A stretch of DNA of 64,000 nt, taken from Bog-756 sp963833585 (GTDB lineage Bacteria; Actinomycetota; Acidimicrobiia; Acidimicrobiales; RAAP-2). The stretch covers positions 310,001-374,000 of the forward strand of contig CAWHYF010000001.1 in NCBI GenBank assembly GCA_963833585.1. Direction: 5' to 3'. The position numbers and the translations under genes were made by a program. Under the pieces are notes generated by a model. The model was given only the letters and a program-made list of their open reading frames with translations, had not been told where the DNA came from and did no database searches. Position 1 is the first letter of the stretch. Every line of letters begins with the position of its first letter. This document shows positions 7,689-16,117 of the stretch, in pieces.

Positions 7689-9146
7689 TCATCCGTCCTC
7701 GGGGTCGCCGGTGGTGCGGCCGGCTCCCCCCAGGCGGACCGTCGGAAGGAGCGGTCGAAACGAGCGGGCCCGGAGGCAGCCCGACCACACCCCCATGCCG
7801 TAGGCCATGTCGTCGGCCACGGCCGCCATCGTCCATCGGACCGGATCGAGGGGAGGCCGGCGTCGCCACCACTCGACCACCGGGGGTGCCACCACCAGGG
7901 CGGCCAGCGTGGCGCCCCACCGCCGGCTCCGGAAGGCGCCGATCAACACCGTGGGTCCACCCAGGACGGTGAGCGCTCTCCCCACTCCGAGCAGGGTCCA
8001 ACCCGCGCCCAGGGCGCTCCATCGAGCCGAGGTGGCCCAGGGGACTCCGTGACGTCGGAGCGGGGCGGCGGTGGCGGCCGACGAGCCCGCCAACAGGGTC
8101 AGCGCCACCACCGGATGTCCGGCGACGAGGGCGGCCGCCACCGCGGCCGGCCAGATCCGCAGTTCAACCGGCGCCAGCCGGCCGGGATGGCGGAGGGCCA
8201 GCGGGCCGGCCGAGGTTCCGTAGCGGAGTCGGCGACGGAGCAGACCGCTCCAGCTGGCCGGCTCGTCGTGGACCACGGTCACCGAGGGCTCGTAGCGCAC
8301 CCGCCAGCCCGACTCGACCAGACGCCACACCAGGTCCACGTCCTCACCCACCCGGAGGCGCCGGTCGAACCCGCCTTCCAGGGCGGCCAGACGGGTCACC
8401 AGTGCCGCCGAGGGCACGTAGCCCACCACCCGCCCTGGTCCCACCTCGCCGGGCTCGGGACCCATATCGAGCGGCGAACGCCCCTCGGCGTAGCGGTCCA
8501 GCACCGTGCGCCGGGCCCCCCGGCTTGCCGGGCGGGGACGGACCCGCGGGGCCACCGCCGCCAGCTCGGGGTCGGCGAACATCACCACCAGGCGGTCCAG
8601 CCACCCCGGGCTCACCTCGCAGTCGCTGTCCAGGAAGGCCACCAGTTCGGTGGCCACCGACGCCAGGCCGTCGTTCCGCGCCGCGCCGGGCCCTCCGTTC
8701 ACGGGCCGCCGGATCAGGGTGGCCCCGTGGCGGGTGGACACCTCGGCCACGGCCTCGGGGGCCAACGATCCGTCGTCGACCACCACCACCCTGTCCGCCA
8801 CCCTGTCCGACCCGGCCAGCGAGCCCAGGCACCGATCGAGCGATTCGGGTCGGTCACGGGCCGGGACCACCACGGTCACGCCGGCCCGACCGGCCGCGGC
8901 CGCCGGGGCGACGGGGTGGGCCATTCCGGCATCGACCAGCCGGCGCCCGAGCCGGCGGAGGTCCGGGGAGGGCGGCCCGCCCCCGAGCCACCGTCGGAGA
9001 GCGTCGGCCCCGGTCCCGGTCAGGGCGATCAGCCGGCCGGGATGCCCCCCGGCGAGGACCCTCCCGTCGTGGAAGGTCCGGACCGACCGGTCGAGCACCA
9101 ACCCGAAGCCGTCGGGCAGTGGGACCGCTTCGGGCGCATGGGTCAC
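7689..9146 (-). CDS. mftF: Mycofactocin glycosyltransferase MftF
   Basis: A 485-residue GT2-family enzyme that adds glucose units to (pre)mycofactocin. Residues 1-85 form the N-terminal family-specific region (LPDGFGLVLDRSVRTFHDGR). The GT-A domain starts at VTVVVPARDRPESLDRCLGS. DSDC is the metal-binding DXD-type motif, followed by VGEDVDLVWRLVESGWRVRY (the ED acid/base region). The C terminus has several hydrophobic helices (AVAAALVAGHPVVALTLLAG, ATLAALVVAPPVVEWW), so it is membrane-attached. Length and domain order match known MftF. It is the sixth gene of the minus-strand mycofactocin operon. Confidence 0.93.
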   Translation of the reverse strand: MTHAPEAVPLPDGFGLVLDRSVRTFHDGRVLAGGHPGRLIALTGTGADALRRWLGGGPPSPDLRRLGRRLVDAGMAHPVAPAAAAGRAGVTVVVPARDRPESLDRCLGSLAGSDRVADRVVVVDDGSLAPEAVAEVSTRHGATLIRRPVNGGPGAARNDGLASVATELVAFLDSDCEVSPGWLDRLVVMFADPELAAVAPRVRPRPASRGARRTVLDRYAEGRSPLDMGPEPGEVGPGRVVGYVPSAALVTRLAALEGGFDRRLRVGEDVDLVWRLVESGWRVRYEPSVTVVHDEPASWSGLLRRRLRYGTSAGPLALRHPGRLAPVELRIWPAAVAAALVAGHPVVALTLLAGSSAATAAPLRRHGVPWATSARWSALGAGWTLLGVGRALTVLGGPTVLIGAFRSRRWGATLAALVVAPPVVEWWRRRPPLDPVRWTMAAVADDMAYGMGVWSGCLRARSFRPLLPTVRLGGAGRTTGDPEDG

Positions 9147-9194
9147 CCCAGGTGGTCCCGCGCCGTGGGGTGGACGCCGGTCAGCGTCGGCCGT

Positions 9195-10016
9195 TCACAG
9201 GGAGAGGCCGCCGTCGACCGGGATGACCGCGCCGGTGAGACCCCCGGACTCGGTGCCGGCCAGCCACACCAGGGCCGCCGCCACCTCGTCGGGGGTCAGC
9301 AGCCGCCCGACGGGCTGCTGGTCGACGAACGGGCGGGTGTCGGGCAGGCCGTAGAGGCGGGCGCTCTCGGCCAGCATGGGAGTGGCCGTCGAACCGGGGG
9401 AGACGGCATTGGCGGTCACGCCGGAGTCGGCCAGCTCGGCGGCCAGTCCCCGGACCAGGCCGGCCACTCCGGCCTTGGCCGCACCGTAGGCCGACAGCCT
9501 GGGGAGCCCACGGGTGGCCGCCGACGAGGCCACTGCCAAGAACCGCCCGGACCTCGGTGCGGGCCGGCGGAGCAGCGCGGGGATGCCCACCCGGGCGGCG
9601 TTGATCGGACCCCAGAGGTCCACTCCGAGCACCGCCTCCACCTGCTCGGCGGGCATCTCCCAGAGGGGGACCCCACCGGCGATGACCCCGGCCACCGCCA
9701 CCATGGCGTCGAGGCCCCCGAACCGCTCCTCGGCGTCGTGCACCGCTGCTCCGAGGGACTCAGGATCGGTGGTGTCGGCCAGCCGGGCCACGATCAGGTC
9801 GCGGTCCGGGCCCGGGGTGGGCTGCGGGGCCGCCGCCCGCGCCGAGGCCACCGCGGCGTCGAGCTCGGCCGGGGTCCCCATCGGATAGGGGATCCGGGGG
9901 TCGTCCGCGCCGCAGTCCACGGCCACCACGGCCCACCCGGCCGCCGCCAGGCCCCGCACCGTGGCCGCCCCGATGCCCCGCGCCGCGCCGGTGACCAGCG
10001 CCACCCGTACCTTCAC
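9195..10016 (-). CDS. Mycofactocin-coupled SDR-family oxidoreductase
   Basis: A 273-residue short-chain dehydrogenase. VTGAARGIGAATVRGL is the dinucleotide-binding loop, and SSAATRGLPRLSAYGAAKAG holds the catalytic Ser, Tyr and Lys. An extra loop after the cofactor strand (CGADDPRIPYPMGTPAELDA) is typical of the SDR subfamily that carries a tightly held nicotinamide and re-oxidises through mycofactocin. The GTG start at 10016 overlaps the mftE stop (GTGA). Its place between mftE and mftF supports a client dehydrogenase of mycofactocin, most likely for an alcohol. The substrate cannot be told from sequence. Confidence 0.88.
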   Translation of the reverse strand: MKVRVALVTGAARGIGAATVRGLAAAGWAVVAVDCGADDPRIPYPMGTPAELDAAVASARAAAPQPTPGPDRDLIVARLADTTDPESLGAAVHDAEERFGGLDAMVAVAGVIAGGVPLWEMPAEQVEAVLGVDLWGPINAARVGIPALLRRPAPRSGRFLAVASSAATRGLPRLSAYGAAKAGVAGLVRGLAAELADSGVTANAVSPGSTATPMLAESARLYGLPDTRPFVDQQPVGRLLTPDEVAAALVWLAGTESGGLTGAVIPVDGGLSL

Positions 10017-10741
10017 CGGGGTGCCTTCGAGCCCGCTCCGGCCCGGCGGCCCGCCACCGCCGCCACGAGCCCCTCGACCGCCCGGTCCAGCAGCAGCCGG
10101 CCTTCCTCGGCGCTGGCCCCGGCAGGATTCCCGAGCACCCCGTTGGCACTCACGGCGCGGACCCCCTCGGCACGGAGCAGTGGCAGCAGCTGGCCCGGCG
10201 GCCGGGGGTCGCCGGGCTCGGCCCGTTCCAGCTGCACCCGGGCCGGGTCGATGGCCAGCATGACCGACGTCTCGGTGCGGCCGGCGTGGAGGTCTCCCGG
10301 CCACGACGGCGACCACGACGTCACCGGATGCCCTTCCTCGGTCAGCTGTTCCACGGCACGCGACAGGGGATCGGCGTTGCCACCGTGGGTCGAGACGAGC
10401 ACTGCGCCGGAGAAGTCCACGGCCGACGACCGGCCCAGTTCGAGCAGGAGGAGATAGGTGGCGTCCTGGCCGATGGAGAGGGTCCCGGGGAAGCCCTGGT
10501 GCTCACCGCTGGCGCCGTAGGCCACCGGTGGCGCCACCAGCAAGCTTCCGTCCCGAGCGGCCGCCGCCTCGGCGATGGCCACCGCGATGTCCGTGTCAGT
10601 GGTCACCGGGAGATGGGGCCCGTGCTGCTCCGTGGAGCCCAGGGGGATCACGAGCGTGCGGCCCGACCGGGCCGCGTCGGCCAGGTCGGGCCAGGCCGAA
10701 CCGGCCAGGCTCCGGGCGGCGGGACTGCCGGGCCGTGTCAC
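10013..10741 (-). CDS. mftE: Mycofactocin peptidase MftE (creatininase family)
   Basis: A 242-residue creatininase-fold metalloprotease. It releases the modified C-terminal Val-Tyr unit (AHDP) from the MftC-processed MftA peptide. Metal-ligand motifs are visible: PLGSTEQHGPHLPVTTDTDI (Glu, His, Asp), GEHQGFPGTLSIG and STHGGNADPL, with a later AGRTETSVML. The start is a GTG at 10741, the only in-frame start close to the previous gene (20 nt after the mftC stop), and it gives the normal family length. The stop overlaps the SDR start. Confidence 0.92.
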   Translation of the reverse strand: MTRPGSPAARSLAGSAWPDLADAARSGRTLVIPLGSTEQHGPHLPVTTDTDIAVAIAEAAAARDGSLLVAPPVAYGASGEHQGFPGTLSIGQDATYLLLLELGRSSAVDFSGAVLVSTHGGNADPLSRAVEQLTEEGHPVTSWSPSWPGDLHAGRTETSVMLAIDPARVQLERAEPGDPRPPGQLLPLLRAEGVRAVSANGVLGNPAGASAEEGRLLLDRAVEGLVAAVAGRRAGAGSKAPR

Positions 10742-10761
10742 CGTGCCCGTGGCCGTCGAGA

Positions 10762-12039
10762 TCAGCCGACCCGGCCGCGGGCGGCCAGGGGGCTCTCGTC
10801 GCACGGGCGGTGGGGCGGCCGGGACGGTGGCACGGAGCTGGCCGGTGCCGTGACGGCCGGCCTCCGGCGAGCGGGTCGCATGGCCACCGGCACCGGGCCG
10901 CTCCGCTTGGAGTGGTCGAGCGAGGACTTGGGGGGCGGGTCGTCCCCCCGTTGGGCCAGGGCCTGCTCCCCGTGCCCGAGCACGCACTCGGGGTCCGGCC
11001 CGTCGAGCGGGAGACCGGTGAAGAACTTGGCCGCCATGCACCCGCCGCGACAGGCGTCGTAGTGGCCACAGGAGCCACACGCCCCGGCACTCTGGGGTCG
11101 GCGGAGCTCGGTGAACAGGTCGGAGTGGCGCCACACTGCGGTGAAGCCGCCCGGCGACCGGACGTTGCCGGCCAGGAACTGCTCGTGAATGGCGAAGGGG
11201 CAGGCGTAGACGTCGCCCACCGGGTCGACGAGACAGACCACCCGTCCGGCACCGCACAGGTTGAGTCCCGGCAACGACGCTCCGTATCCGGCCAGATGGA
11301 AGAAGGAGTCGCCGGTGAGCACGTCCTCGCCGTGGGCCAACAGCCACGTGTGGAGTTGCCGTTGCTGGGCCGCGGTGGGGTGCAGCTCCTCCCACACGTC
11401 GGCGCCGCGCCCCGAGGGGCGGAGACGGGTCAGGCGGAGCTGGGCCCGGTAGCGGTCGGCCAGTGCCTTGAAGGCGTCCAGCTGGTCGATGTTCTTCCTG
11501 GTGGCCACCACCGAGAGCTTGAAGCCGGTGACGCCCGCCCGGGCCAGCCGGTCCATGGCGGTGACCGCGGTGTCATAGGAGCCGGCCCCCCGAACGGCGT
11601 CGTTCACGGCGGCGGTGGCCCCGTCCAGCGAGATCTGTACGTCCACGTAATCGCTGGAGGCCAGCCGCTCCGCCACCTCCTCGGAGATGCGGGATCCGTT
11701 GGTCGAGAACTTCACCCCCACGTGGTGGTCGGTGGCGTACTCCACCAAGTCCCAGAAGTCGGAGCGGATGGTGGGCTCGCCACCCCCGATGTTGACGTAG
11801 AAGATCTGCATGCGCTCGAACTCGTCGATCAACGCCCTGCACTCCGCGGTGGACAATTCGTGGGGGTCGCGGCGACCGGAGCTGGACAGACAGTGGACGC
11901 AGGCCAGGTTGCAGGCGTAGGTCAGCTCCCAGGTCAGGCAGATCGGCGCGTCCAGGCCCTGCTCGAACCGGTCGACCAGACGGACCACCGGGGGGCGACG
12001 GGTGACCCCCGGCACCGGGGGCTCCTCGGTCAGGGTCAC
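10762..12039 (-). CDS. mftC: Mycofactocin radical SAM maturase MftC
   Basis: A 425-residue radical SAM/SPASM enzyme that oxidatively decarboxylates the C-terminal Tyr of MftA and then forms the Val-Tyr cross-link. The radical SAM cluster motif is CNLACVHC near residue 43, and GGGEPTIRSDF is the SAM-binding GGE motif. The SPASM clusters use Cys in LNLCGAGRVVC, DVYACPF, GACGSCGHYDACRGGC and PDPEC. After that is a long tail that keeps the conserved MftC ending (MRP...RPCDESPL) but with a roughly 15-residue Pro/Ala insert, which explains the length above the usual 390. It overlaps mftB by 4 nt. Confidence 0.95.
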   Translation of the reverse strand: MTLTEEPPVPGVTRRPPVVRLVDRFEQGLDAPICLTWELTYACNLACVHCLSSSGRRDPHELSTAECRALIDEFERMQIFYVNIGGGEPTIRSDFWDLVEYATDHHVGVKFSTNGSRISEEVAERLASSDYVDVQISLDGATAAVNDAVRGAGSYDTAVTAMDRLARAGVTGFKLSVVATRKNIDQLDAFKALADRYRAQLRLTRLRPSGRGADVWEELHPTAAQQRQLHTWLLAHGEDVLTGDSFFHLAGYGASLPGLNLCGAGRVVCLVDPVGDVYACPFAIHEQFLAGNVRSPGGFTAVWRHSDLFTELRRPQSAGACGSCGHYDACRGGCMAAKFFTGLPLDGPDPECVLGHGEQALAQRGDDPPPKSSLDHSKRSGPVPVAMRPARRRPAVTAPASSVPPSRPPHRPCDESPLAARGRVG

Positions 12040-12341
12040 GACGCCTCCCGTTCGCAGATCATTCCGGACTCGGCCAGGGTGGCCAGGGCCCGCTCGTAGC
12101 GGTCCATCTCGTCGTGGGTGACACCGGCGGCCCGGCAGGCGTCGTGCCCCGTGGGTTGGTCGGCCAGGGACTCCACCACCGCCAGCAGGGTGCGGCTCTT
12201 CAAGAACGACAGGCGCCTGGTGCCGAAGTGGTAGGCCAGTGCCCCGAAGGACTCCGGTCGCAGGGACACCTGCGGGTGGAGGGTCCAGGGCCGTGACCCG
12301 TCGAACGTCACCCCTTCCGGATGCGGGGCCGGGGACGGCAC
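12036..12341 (-). CDS. mftB: Mycofactocin peptide chaperone MftB
   Basis: A 101-residue RiPP-recognition (PqqD-like) protein that binds the MftA leader and presents it to MftC. It shows the family features LHPQVSLRPESFGALAYHFG, RLSFLKSRTLLAVVESL and a winged-helix C terminus (YERALATLAESGMICERE). The GTG at 12341 lies 20 nt after the mftA stop and gives the normal length; a GTG at 12311 is an alternative. Neither has a strong ribosome-binding site, so translation may depend on coupling with mftA. Confidence 0.9.
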   Translation of the reverse strand: MPSPAPHPEGVTFDGSRPWTLHPQVSLRPESFGALAYHFGTRRLSFLKSRTLLAVVESLADQPTGHDACRAAGVTHDEMDRYERALATLAESGMICEREAS

Positions 12342-12360
12342 GTGGCGGGGGCCGGCCGGC

Positions 12361-12516
12361 TCAGTAGACGCCGCACATGCCGTCGATGGACACGTCCTCC
12401 ACCAGCAGGTCCTCCTCGACCAGCCGGTCCGGGCGGGTCGAGCCCGTCGGGGCACCGGCGGCCGGGTCCTCGGGCTCCTCGGCGGTGACGGTCGAATCAG
12501 TGGTGGTGACGCTCAT
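12361..12516 (-). CDS. mftA: Mycofactocin precursor peptide MftA
   Basis: A 51-residue ribosomal precursor. The C terminus VSIDGMCGVY carries the conserved IDGMCGVY core, whose last Val-Tyr becomes the redox cofactor mycofactocin. The acidic segment before it (RLVEEDLLVED) is the recognition helix bound by MftB. The ATG at 12514-12516 has GGAGG (12521-12525) upstream with good spacing. It is the first gene of the minus-strand operon mftA-B-C-E-SDR-F and faces mftR across an 84-nt control region. Confidence 0.96.
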   Translation of the reverse strand: MSVTTTDSTVTAEEPEDPAAGAPTGSTRPDRLVEEDLLVEDVSIDGMCGVY

Positions 12517-12564
12517 CAGGCCTCCGGAAATGGCACCCGGCCGGCGCCGGATCGGGTAGTCGTT

Positions 12565-12593
12565 CCAATTTATAGCACTCGATGTCAAAATGG
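12565..12593. promoter_or_regulatory. Candidate MftR operator in the mftA-mftR control region
   Basis: CCAATTT (12565-12571) and AAAATGG (12587-12593) form an imperfect inverted repeat (6 of 7 positions pair) around a 15-nt centre, in an AT-rich patch between divergent mftA and mftR. TATAG and TTGACA-like words overlap it on the two strands. The right arm lies 7 nt before the mftR ATG, so a bound repressor would block both genes. Size and position suit a TetR-family dimer. Confidence 0.45.
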
Positions 12594-12600
12594 AAGTCTG

Positions 12601-13263
12601 ATGGACGGGCCCCGCCGGGAAGTCGAAGACGGCGGGCCCGGCCCGTCCCGGGGGAGACGACCGAGCACCACCCGCCAGGATGTGGCCCGGGTCGGCCTCG
12701 ACCTGTTCAGCCGTCAAGGCTACGACCAGACCACGGTGGACGAGATCGCCGCCGCCGTCGGGGTGAGCCGCCGCACCTTCTTCCGCTACTACGAGTCCAA
12801 GCGGGACGTGGTCTGGGGGGAGTTCGACGCCGAGCTGGTCCGGCTCCGGCACGAGCTGGCGATGGCCCCGCCGGACCGGCCGATGATGGAGGTTCTCCGC
12901 CGCGCCGTGGTGGCGACCAACCGGTTCGGTGCCGGCGAGCTCGACGAGCTGCGTATCCGGATCGGCCTGATCGGTTCGGTGCCGACGCTGGTCGCCCATT
13001 CCGCCGTCCGGTACGCGGAGTGGTGTCAGGTGGTGGCGGCCTTCGTCGCAGCCAGGATCGGTGGGGAACCCGACGACCTCGCCCCCCAGACGGTGGCGCG
13101 GGCCGCCCTCGGGGCGGCCATGGCCGCCTTCACCGGCTGGGCCGCCGACGACCGCCACGACCTTCCCGGTGAGGTGGATCGGGCCTTCCGACTGTTGGCC
13201 ACCGGGTTCGACGAGGCCGCCCTGCGCGCCACCGCCGCGGGCCCGGCGGCGACCCGCCGGTGA
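12601..13263 (+). CDS. mftR: TetR-family mycofactocin regulator MftR
   Basis: A 220-residue TetR-family repressor. Residues about 22-70 form the DNA-binding domain: TTRQDVARVGLDLFSRQGYD, TTVDEIAAAVGVSRRTFFRY and YESKRDVVWGEF. The rest is helical and would bind an effector (acyl-CoA for characterised MftR). It is transcribed divergently from mftA, the standard arrangement, and probably controls itself and the mft operon. The ATG at 12601 has only a weak GGAAG upstream, inside the candidate operator. Confidence 0.9.
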   Translation: MDGPRREVEDGGPGPSRGRRPSTTRQDVARVGLDLFSRQGYDQTTVDEIAAAVGVSRRTFFRYYESKRDVVWGEFDAELVRLRHELAMAPPDRPMMEVLRRAVVATNRFGAGELDELRIRIGLIGSVPTLVAHSAVRYAEWCQVVAAFVAARIGGEPDDLAPQTVARAALGAAMAAFTGWAADDRHDLPGEVDRAFRLLATGFDEAALRATAAGPAATRR

Positions 13264-13423
13264 CCAACCGGACGGTCGAGCTGGTCCACCGGCCGGGCGA
13301 CCGGTTGGGGAGGCCGCGGGCGGGCCACTCATCTGTCGGCACCCTCCGAACCGACCGGAGAGTGAACGTGGACTGAACCGGTCGGACCCGGGGCGCCCAG
13401 GGGTCCACCGGTAAGGTGTCGGG

Positions 13424-13915
13424 ATGCGCATGGTGATCGGATCCGACCACGCCGGCTACGTGCTGAAGTCGGCGCTGGCCGGTCACCTCGAGGCGACCGG
13501 CCACCAGGTGGTCGACATCGGGACGTTCTCGGAGGAGCCGGTCGACTACCCCCCGATCTGCGCCGATGTGGCCCGTCGGGTGGTCCGCGGTGTCGGCGAC
13601 GCCGGGGTGGTGGTCGGAGGGAGCGGCCAGGGGGAGGCCATCGCCGCCAACAAGGTCCGCGGCGCGCGCGCCGCGCTCTGTCACGACGAGTACACCGCCC
13701 GCCTGGCCCGAAAGCACAACGACGCCAACGTGCTCTCCCTGGGGGCCCGGGTGGTGGCGACCGAGCTGGCGCTCGACATCCTCGACGTCTTCGTGGCCAC
13801 CGCCTTCGAGGGCGGCCGTCACGTGGCCCGCATCGAGGAGCTGACCGCCATCGAGGACGAGGAGGCGGCCACCGACGCGGGGGGTGCGACGCCATCCACT
13901 CCACCGGGGCGGTGA
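13424..13915 (+). CDS. rpiB: Ribose-5-phosphate isomerase B
   Basis: A 163-residue RpiB/LacAB-family enzyme that interconverts ribose-5-phosphate and ribulose-5-phosphate in the pentose phosphate pathway. It starts with VIGSDHAGYVLKSAL and has the phosphate-binding GGSGQGEAIAANKVRGARAA loop, and LARKHNDANVLSLGARVV. In actinobacterial RpiB the catalytic base is Glu, here in GQGE. The last 20 residues are a variable polar tail. The stop overlaps the start of the amidohydrolase gene by 4 nt. Confidence 0.95.
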   Translation: MRMVIGSDHAGYVLKSALAGHLEATGHQVVDIGTFSEEPVDYPPICADVARRVVRGVGDAGVVVGGSGQGEAIAANKVRGARAALCHDEYTARLARKHNDANVLSLGARVVATELALDILDVFVATAFEGGRHVARIEELTAIEDEEAATDAGGATPSTPPGR

Positions 13916-15286
13916 CGTCACCGGCGGGTGAGACCGAATCGGTCGCGGCGGGTCCGGACCGGGTCCGGTACCTGGCCGATGCCGTCGTTCCCTGCGCCCG
14001 TCCGGGTGAGGTGCTGCGGCCCGGTGTGGTCGAGGTGGTGGGCGACACCGTGACCCATGTGGGGCCGCTGGGATCAGCGGCCGGCGATCCGGCCACGGAC
14101 CACTTCAGGGAGGTCCGGGTCAACGGCGCGCTCCTGCCCGGTCTGGTCAATGTCCACTGCCACTCGCCGATGACGCTGTTCCGAGGTTCGGGGGAGAACC
14201 TGCCCCTGTCCCGCTGGCTCGGTGAAGTCCTCTGGCCCCAGGAGGCCCACCTGACCGAGGAGGATGTCTACTGGGGGATGAGCCTGGCCGCCGCCGAGCT
14301 GTTGCGCTTCGGGGTCACCACCACCTGCGAGGCCTACTTCCACGAGGACGCCCTGGCCGACGCAGTGATCGACGCCGGCCTGCGGGCCCACGTCACCCCG
14401 GGGGTGCTGCGGTTGCCCGGGCAGGCCCCGACTCGAGCGTTGGTGGGTCCGGCGGACCCGGGAGATCGCCGCGTTCCACGGTCGACGCCACGGTGACCAT
14501 GGCCGTATCGAGGTGGGCTTCGCCCCGCACGCCCCCTACACCGTGCCGATGGCCGGCCTGGTCCACATCGCCGAGGCGGCCCGCGGCCTCGATGCCCTGT
14601 TCCACATCCACCTGGCCGAGACCGAGGAGGAGTGCCGAGGCTTTGCCGAGGAGCACGGGGGCTCGGCCCCGGCCGTGCTGGCGCGGGCCGGGGTGTTCGA
14701 CGGTCGCGTGCTGGCCGCCCACAGCATCTGGCTGTCCGACGCCGACATCGACCTCTACCGGCAGTTTGACGTGGCCGTGGCCCACTGCCCGCAGAGCAAC
14801 GCCAAGCTGGCCTCCGGGGTGGCCCCGCTGGGGGCGTTGTTGGCGCAGGGGATCCGGGTCGGTCTGGCCACCGACGGCCCGGCATCGAACAACGACCTCG
14901 ATCTGTGGGAGGAGATGCGGTCGGCCGCCATGCTGGCCCGTCTACGCGAGCGGGACGCCGCGGCGCTGACGGCCGCCTCCGCCCTGGACCTGGCCACCCG
15001 GGGAGCCGGGCTCGCCCTCGGCCGGCCCGACCTCGGGGTGCTTGCGCCGGGGGCCCGGGCCGACATGATGGCGGTGCGGATGGACGACCCGGCCTTCGTG
15101 CCGCTCCTGGAAGACGTCCAGGTGATCGACCACCTGGTGTGGTCGGCCTCGAGCCGCCTGGTCACCGACGTCTGGGTGGCCGGGGAACCGGTGGTGGCGG
15201 CCGGTCGTTGCCTCACCGTGGACCTCGAGCGCTCCCGCCACGAGGTGGAGGCCCGGGCCCGCCGGCTACGGCGGGAGGCGGGCTGA
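13912..15286 (+). CDS. MtaD/TrzA-type amidohydrolase, frameshifted
   Basis: A metal-dependent deaminase of the 5-methylthioadenosine/S-adenosylhomocysteine deaminase and chlorohydrolase family. Metal and active-site motifs: GLVNVHCHSPMTLF (HxH), GFAPHAPYTV, HIHLAETEEEC, AAHSIWLSD and ATDGPASNNDLDLWEEM. The first half reads in one frame to about 14430, and the second half continues one nucleotide later, through WWVRRTREIAAFHG into GFAPHAPY. Removing one extra base between about 14410 and 14450 gives a 457-residue, normal-length enzyme. The gene overlaps rpiB. The break is probably a sequence error, but a true pseudogene cannot be excluded. Confidence 0.8.
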
Positions 15287-15336
15287 CCGGAGCTCCCGGC
15301 CGGGCTGCGGCCCCACCCGGTGCTAGGAAGACCGGA

Positions 15337-16089
15337 GTGGACGGGGACCGACCGGTGGACCAGGGCCAGCTGGCCGCGTGGACCCGGGCGGCCTACGACC
15401 GCTTGGCCCCGGTGTGGTCGGCCACCACCGACGACGGACCGTTCAACGGGTGGCTCGAACGGCCGGCCCTGCGCTCGCTGGTACCAAGACCCCTGGTCGG
15501 GACCACGGTGCTCGACGCGGGCTGTGGTTCGGGCGCCCAGTGCGAGTGGCTGCGGGCCCAGGGCGCCGTGGTGATAGGCGTCGACGCCAGCCCGGTCATG
15601 GTGGCCGAAGCCCGTCGCCGCTGCGGTGACCGGGTGACCGTGGAGGTGGCGGACCTGGCCCAGCCTCTGGACCTCGAGCCGGCGAGCGTCGACGGCATCA
15701 CCTGTTCCCTGGTCCTCCACTACCTGGTCGACTGGAGCGTGGTGCTGGCCTCCTTCGCCACCATTCTCCGGAGCGGGGGTTGGGCGGTGGTCTCGCTCGA
15801 CCACCCGTTCGGTCCCCCGCTGCCGGGCCAGGTGGGCGACTACTTCGACACCGAGCTGGTCACTGACACCTGGGTCAAGGGCGGCGTCGAGGTCACCCAA
15901 CGATTCTGGCGGCGACCCCTGTCGGCCGTGGTCGACGCCTTCGCCGACGCCGGCTTCGCCGTCGAGCGGTTGGTCGAGGTGCAGCCCTCGGCCGAGGCCG
16001 TCCACCGCTTTCCCGACGCCCTGGGTCCGGTGGTGGGCGTCCCATCCTTCATCGTCTACCGGCTCCGGCTGGTCGGCCCGCGCCCTTGA
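15337..16089 (+). CDS. Class I SAM-dependent methyltransferase
   Basis: A 250-residue small-molecule methyltransferase. TTVLDAGCGSGAQCEWLRAQ is motif I (SAM binding), VVIGVDASPVMVAEAR is motif II, and ITCSLVLHYLVDWSVVLASF and ILRSGGWAVVSLDHPFG are the post-I strands. No substrate family can be named. The GTG at 15337 has AGGAAG (15325-15330) six nt upstream; another GTG at 15355 is possible. It lies 50 nt after the amidohydrolase on the same strand. Confidence 0.8.
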   Translation: MDGDRPVDQGQLAAWTRAAYDRLAPVWSATTDDGPFNGWLERPALRSLVPRPLVGTTVLDAGCGSGAQCEWLRAQGAVVIGVDASPVMVAEARRRCGDRVTVEVADLAQPLDLEPASVDGITCSLVLHYLVDWSVVLASFATILRSGGWAVVSLDHPFGPPLPGQVGDYFDTELVTDTWVKGGVEVTQRFWRRPLSAVVDAFADAGFAVERLVEVQPSAEAVHRFPDALGPVVGVPSFIVYRLRLVGPRP

Positions 16090-16090
16090 G

Positions 16091-16109
16091 CGGGCCGGCC
16101 GCCGGCCCG
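16091..16109. terminator. Hairpin between convergent genes
   Basis: CGGGCCGG (16091-16098) pairs with CCGGCCCG (16102-16109) around a 3-nt loop, flanked by TTGAG and CTCAA that can extend the fold. It lies between the convergent ends of the methyltransferase and the SRPBCC gene. There is no U-tract. Confidence 0.5.
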
Positions 16110-16117
16110 GCTGCGCC

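Noticed and set aside
8049..10457. An 802-residue open frame on the plus strand opposite mftF, the SDR and mftE
   Set aside because: Low-complexity Arg/Gly/Pro/His composition without motifs; it is the GC-driven shadow of clear genes on the minus strand.
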